NCBI GenBank assembly: GCA_021287065.1
Contig: JAJTBE010000009.1
Span: forward strand, 1-64,000
Reading direction: 5' to 3'
Origin: Bacillota bacterium
GTDB taxonomy: Bacteria > Vulcanimicrobiota > JAJTBE01
DNA length: 64,000 nt
Part shown: positions 60,526 to 64,000 of the stretch, piece after piece
How positions within the stretch are numbered: position 1 is the stretch's first letter
Layout: each line of letters opens with the position of its first letter
Translations under genes and position numbers: made by a program
The notes under the pieces: model-generated
Databases searched by the model: none
What the model was told of the DNA's origin: nothing
What the model saw: the letters and a program-made list of their open reading frames with translations, nothing else

Positions 60526-62355
60526 TTACTCGGTGCAGCCGCTTTTCTTCAGAAGATCCACAGCTTCCTGATTTTTTGACATAGTGGCATAAACAAGGGC
60601 TGATTTACCGGTGAGATCCTTCTTTTTCAAATCAGCTCCGTTCTTAATTAGAACTTCAATCGCCTTGGTTCCCGGAGCGCTCTGAGCAGCCATCATCAGA
60701 GGAGTTAACCCCTGATCATTAGCCGAGTTAATTTTCAATCCCCTTTTCAGGAGATCTTCTATTACTTCGGGTCTGTCAGTGGCAGCGGCAATATGAAGGG
60801 GTGTATTGCCCGTATTGTCCTTTATATTGACATTTGCTCCCTTTTCAACGAGAAGATCGAGAATCTCAGGAGTAGCTGCAACATGTGCAGGTTTCACTCC
60901 CATATCCGATTCGGCGTTAATATCAGCACCCTTATCGATAAACAGCTTCACCAGATCGATTCTACCGAGGAATGAGGCGATTAAAAGCGGAGTATCGTTA
61001 TTGAGATTTCCGATTCTGACATCAGCGCCTTTATCAAGGAGATACTGGATTTCTTCTGTTTTCAGGCCATAGATTACCGCATAATTAAGGGGTGTTTGCC
61101 CGTCTTTATCCCTGATATTGAGATTGGCGCCATTTTCGATGAGAATTACCGCAAAAGCTTTAGTTTCTATAAAACTCAGAGGCGACAATCCCTTTGCATC
61201 CTTTACATTAACATCAGCTTTATTTTTCAGGAGAAGTCCGACGCATTCAAGTTTTTTACCTGCAAGTGGTGAATCTGGTTTTTCCATTTTCACTGCTTCA
61301 AACAGTGGAGTCTGGCCTCCGTTGTCTTTCATGTTCACTTCTGCACCTGCATTTATAAGCATTTCTGCGCATACAGGCTGCCCCATAAAACAAGCATAAG
61401 CCAGTGGTGCTGAACCATTGACATCCTTATTATTCACCTTTGCCCCATTATCTATGAGAAGTTTTACAAGCTTATGATTACCTCTTGCGGAAGCAATCAT
61501 AAGCGGCGTTCTTCCGTCTGCATCAGGTTCATCTATTGATTTCGAACCTTTTTCTGCAAGAAGTGCGGGAGTTTCATAATTATCACCCCAGCAACAGGCA
61601 AAAAGCAGAGGAGTCAGCCCTTTTTCCGTTTTTGCCTGAATGTTGGCTCCCCTTTCGATAAGAAACTTTGCAACATCAGGGTTTTTGAGGGCTGAAGCCA
61701 GATGAAGGGGAGTTTCACCATTCTTGTTCTTCTCTTCCATCTTAGCGCCTGCATCAAGAAGAAGCTTTGCCACAGCAGGATTTGAAGCGTAGTGAAGAGC
61801 TGTATTGCCCATATTGTCTTTTGAGGAAAGATCCGCTTTTCTCTTAATCAGGATATCAACCAGCTTTTCATGACCAGTCATGGCAGCAAGCTGAAGAGGC
61901 GTGTCGCCGACTTTATTCCTTGCATTTATCTTTGCCTTGTTATCGAGGAGGAACACAATTACTTCAGCCGGTGCTCCTGCAAGAGTCACCAGATGAAGTG
62001 GAGTCTGGCCGTCCTCATCTCTTGCGTTTATATCAGCTCCCTTTGAAAGATAATATTTCGCTATTTCGGGACCTGATGAAAAGAATATGGGAGTCATACC
62101 GTTATTTGCCTGAACATCCAGTTTAGCTCCCTTTTCAACCAGAATTTTTGCCATTTTGACATCCTGCGCATAAAACACCGGTGTTCTGCCGGTTTCATCC
62201 TTTTCATTTATCAGCGCAGGTTTTTTGATTATAATCGATTCTGCTTTATTAAAATCCCCTGCCTTAACCGCATTTGTCAGTTCATTGGAAAATGCCGGTA
62301 AAAGCAAGCCGAAGCAGAACGCTGTTATCAGAATAACTATGATTCTTATTTTCAT
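60526..62355 (-). CDS. Exported ankyrin-repeat protein
   Basis: This is a 609-residue protein. The signal peptide (about 1-23) is cleaved near LPAFS. The rest is about 17 ankyrin repeats of 32-34 residues, with the consensus DKDGQTPLNYAVxxGxxEIVxLLLDKGADV clearly visible. There is no other domain. The start at 62355 has GGAGG six bases upstream. An exported ankyrin array would bind proteins in the periplasm or on the surface. It lies between the nickel dismutase gene and two NTF2-like exported proteins; a 30-bp gap to the latter suggests one transcript. Confidence 0.9.
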   Translation of the reverse strand: MKIRIIVILITAFCFGLLLPAFSNELTNAVKAGDFNKAESIIIKKPALINEKDETGRTPVFYAQDVKMAKILVEKGAKLDVQANNGMTPIFFSSGPEIAKYYLSKGADINARDEDGQTPLHLVTLAGAPAEVIVFLLDNKAKINARNKVGDTPLQLAAMTGHEKLVDILIKRKADLSSKDNMGNTALHYASNPAVAKLLLDAGAKMEEKNKNGETPLHLASALKNPDVAKFLIERGANIQAKTEKGLTPLLFACCWGDNYETPALLAEKGSKSIDEPDADGRTPLMIASARGNHKLVKLLIDNGAKVNNKDVNGSAPLAYACFMGQPVCAEMLINAGAEVNMKDNGGQTPLFEAVKMEKPDSPLAGKKLECVGLLLKNKADVNVKDAKGLSPLSFIETKAFAVILIENGANLNIRDKDGQTPLNYAVIYGLKTEEIQYLLDKGADVRIGNLNNDTPLLIASFLGRIDLVKLFIDKGADINAESDMGVKPAHVAATPEILDLLVEKGANVNIKDNTGNTPLHIAAATDRPEVIEDLLKRGLKINSANDQGLTPLMMAAQSAPGTKAIEVLIKNGADLKKKDLTGKSALVYATMSKNQEAVDLLKKSGCTE

Positions 62356-62399
62356 ATTTGCCTCCATTTTGTTTTAACCAAGCCGTCTGCTATCGGTTA

Positions 62400-63059
62400 T
62401 CAGAACGGATCAACAATCTTACCCTGTGAAACAGTAAAGCTTTTCTGCTCCTGAGTATAATTCATATCAGCGGTGAGAGTTATCAGAGCTGTTACTACAA
62501 AAGTTGTTCCGCTTACATTCTTAACATCCTGAATTTTCCACTGATAGATTTTACCAAGCCTCTGCCCGATGTAACCGCTGGAATTTCCACCTGCGCTTCT
62601 TGCCTGCATGGAAACGGGAACAATACTGTTGGCTTTAGAAATATCATTGTATTTTAGAGCTGCCATAAACTGATTAATAGTATCCGCAGCCTGTGTTTTG
62701 GGATCCGGAGGTTTTGGAGGAGTTGACGGTGGATCCACTCTTACCGGGTTAGTATCAAAAGTAGGGAAATTAGAAGTATTGCTTGTACCTACTCCAAGGG
62801 GAATCCAGTAGTTATAGTAGGAGTTGGGACCGTAATAGGGACCATTTGGTCCATAAGGTCCGGGAGCCGGTCCTCCGGGAGGTGTAACATACCTTACAGG
62901 AACAGGATTTGACCATCCGTAGGAAGTGGGCCTCATCCCCCCTGCCTGCTGAGCGGTAATAATCTCCTCAGGATCCTGTGCAATGACAAAAGCCATTACA
63001 GGCAATGCAGCAAACAAAATAAATGCTGCTACTGCAAGATAGACTGGAATCTTTCTCAT
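62400..63059 (-). CDS. Exported Gly/Pro/Tyr-rich protein with NTF2-like domain
   Basis: This is a 219-residue protein. The signal peptide is about 1-23. Residues 50-120 are low complexity (Gly, Pro, Tyr, Asn; GPYGPNGPYYGPNSYYNYW). Residues 125-219 resemble the NTF2-like/DUF4878 pattern (AADTINQFMAALKYND, then VTALITLTADM). CGGAAAGGGG precedes the ATG. It shares this domain type with the gene at 63078. Confidence 0.7.
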   Translation of the reverse strand: MRKIPVYLAVAAFILFAALPVMAFVIAQDPEEIITAQQAGGMRPTSYGWSNPVPVRYVTPPGGPAPGPYGPNGPYYGPNSYYNYWIPLGVGTSNTSNFPTFDTNPVRVDPPSTPPKPPDPKTQAADTINQFMAALKYNDISKANSIVPVSMQARSAGGNSSGYIGQRLGKIYQWKIQDVKNVSGTTFVVTALITLTADMNYTQEQKSFTVSQGKIVDPF

Positions 63060-63077
63060 AAAAATCCCCTTTCCGCA

Positions 63078-63728
63078 TTAAGACTCATCCCATTGTTTAA
63101 AAGAAACCGGCGTGACCCTGTCAATGGTCCATACGCCGTTAACCTTCTTTACTTCCATCTTCAGATAACCCGATGCACCTTCATAAAACCAGAAAGTATT
63201 AACCAGTAAAAGCACTTCTCCCGAATTATGACCGATGATCTTCAGTGCAAATGTGGGAGCACTCTCAGCGCTTTCCTTGAATTTTATCTTTTTCATTCCC
63301 CTGTTGTATGAATCAAAAGACTGATCTTTTTGCCATCCTGGGCTTAACATTTTGTAAGCTTCAGTAAACTCTCCTCTGGCAGCTTTTATATAATAGCTGC
63401 GAACCATTTCATCGGCAGCTTTTACTGCAGGATCATATTTACCAGTAAACTCGATGGAATCAATTACTTTTCTGCCGCCAGCTTCAGTGTGATACTTAAC
63501 ATTCCAGATCGAACCGTATTTGTATCCTTCCTGATGCTCAAATCCATATTCTTTATATTTTGTATAATGCAGTTTAAGAAGCTGCCTGCCTGTGTAAACA
63601 TGACAAATGCCCGCTCCTGTTCCACCTTCGATAAAATAGAGAATCCCTTTTGCCTGCTCAGCCCACCCAAAGGAAAATGAGAAAATAAAGATTGCGAGGA
63701 TGATGATAAATTGCCGTATAAGCTTCAT
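63078..63728 (-). CDS. Exported NTF2-like protein
   Basis: This is a 216-residue protein. The signal peptide is about 1-23 (FGWAEQ). The N-terminal 80 residues are rich in Gly/Tyr and of unknown type; the C-terminal 110 residues (AADEMVRSYYIKAARGEFTE, GEVLLLVNTFWFYEG, KVNGVWTIDRVTPV) follow the NTF2-like fold, often a ligand pocket. GGGAGG precedes the ATG. It is first gene of a three-gene minus-strand unit. Confidence 0.72.
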   Translation of the reverse strand: MKLIRQFIIILAIFIFSFSFGWAEQAKGILYFIEGGTGAGICHVYTGRQLLKLHYTKYKEYGFEHQEGYKYGSIWNVKYHTEAGGRKVIDSIEFTGKYDPAVKAADEMVRSYYIKAARGEFTEAYKMLSPGWQKDQSFDSYNRGMKKIKFKESAESAPTFALKIIGHNSGEVLLLVNTFWFYEGASGYLKMEVKKVNGVWTIDRVTPVSFKQWDES

Positions 63729-63865
63729 TTGTGAAACCTCCCTGTTTGATATGTGTTAAACCGCGGTTGTTCATTAAAGCCAAACAGTTTTTTATAATGG
63801 AAGGTTGCATGATACTTCCGCAAAAAGAAAATATATCCTTTGCAGGTTTGATTTTGTCCAACAAA

Positions 63866-63927
63866 AGGTTTGGAGGACCCCCCCCGCTTTTTCCAAAAAA
63901 GCGTGATTTCTTCTGAGGGGTTGCAGA
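63866..63927 (+). repeat. Family B element, left-half fragment
   Basis: It keeps hairpin 1 (GGAGGACCCCCCCCGCTTTT then AAAAAAGCGTGATTTCTTC) with an altered arm. Neither end is intact. The rest of 63729-64000 shows no gene. Confidence 0.7.
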
Positions 63928-64000
63928 CCCATCGTATAAAGGTGATGTATTCCCGTTGTTATATTAGGTAGTTAACCGGAATACGATTAAATGGAAGTAA

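Overview
The window looks like chromosome from an uncultivated, Gram-negative-type bacterium of moderate to low GC. Evidence for an outer membrane is two predicted beta-barrel proteins ending in phenylalanine and many Sec signal peptides. Type IV pilus or type II secretion genes, abundant TPR and ankyrin proteins, Rex, acetate kinase and ATP-type PEP carboxykinase suggest a fermentative or redox-flexible lifestyle. The mix recalls candidate phyla such as Riflebacteria or Wallbacteria, but that is an impression and nothing here is phylogenetically decisive. No rRNA, phage, transposase or CRISPR locus was seen.

Layout. 1-1110 is a GC-rich array of hairpin repeats (family A). 1120-5907 holds a Vat/CatB-like acetyltransferase, a small membrane protein, an M20 peptidase fused to glycine-rich membrane-like modules, and a GT4 glycosyltransferase. 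5922-16230 is a minus-strand run: ABC-F ATPase, PAP2 phosphatase fused to a barrel, CE1-type esterase, two GT2 enzymes, class II photolyase and two unknown proteins. 16350-22010 is rich in a second repeat family (B), among small membrane proteins, an ankyrin protein and a cut-off PEP-synthase-like remnant. 22008-30312 is a pilus/secretion operon: GspF, GspE, PilV-like, PilW-like and a 1351-residue PilX-like protein. Four tRNA genes follow (30747-31198), then pckA and trpS.

34595-45300 contains a paralogous membrane pair, an outer-membrane protein, DnaJ-TPR and zinc-ribbon-TPR proteins, a GNAT enzyme, an ACT-ACT and Rrf2 pair convergent with rex, a TPR protein and a tandem family-B array. 45383-54154 carries a DUF885 protein, a copper-amine-oxidase-N-like protein, an orphan sugar-type binding protein, ackA with a near-consensus Rex box, a lone prepilin, a membrane TPR protein, a winged-helix/DUF364 pair and tRNA-Pro. 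54318-63728 carries a cupin protein, a second minor-pilin operon, a prepilin with a very strong promoter, a predicted exported nickel superoxide dismutase, a large exported ankyrin protein and two exported NTF2-like proteins.

Themes. Two separate PilV-PilW-PilX-type clusters plus two single prepilins point to a filament system with at least two alternative tips. Rex, ackA and pckA link NADH/NAD state to carbon flow. The most unusual material is the two families of noncoding hairpin repeats. Family B has 20-bp inverted ends and covarying stems, and it repeatedly sits at gene ends, where it supplies stop codons or cuts genes short.
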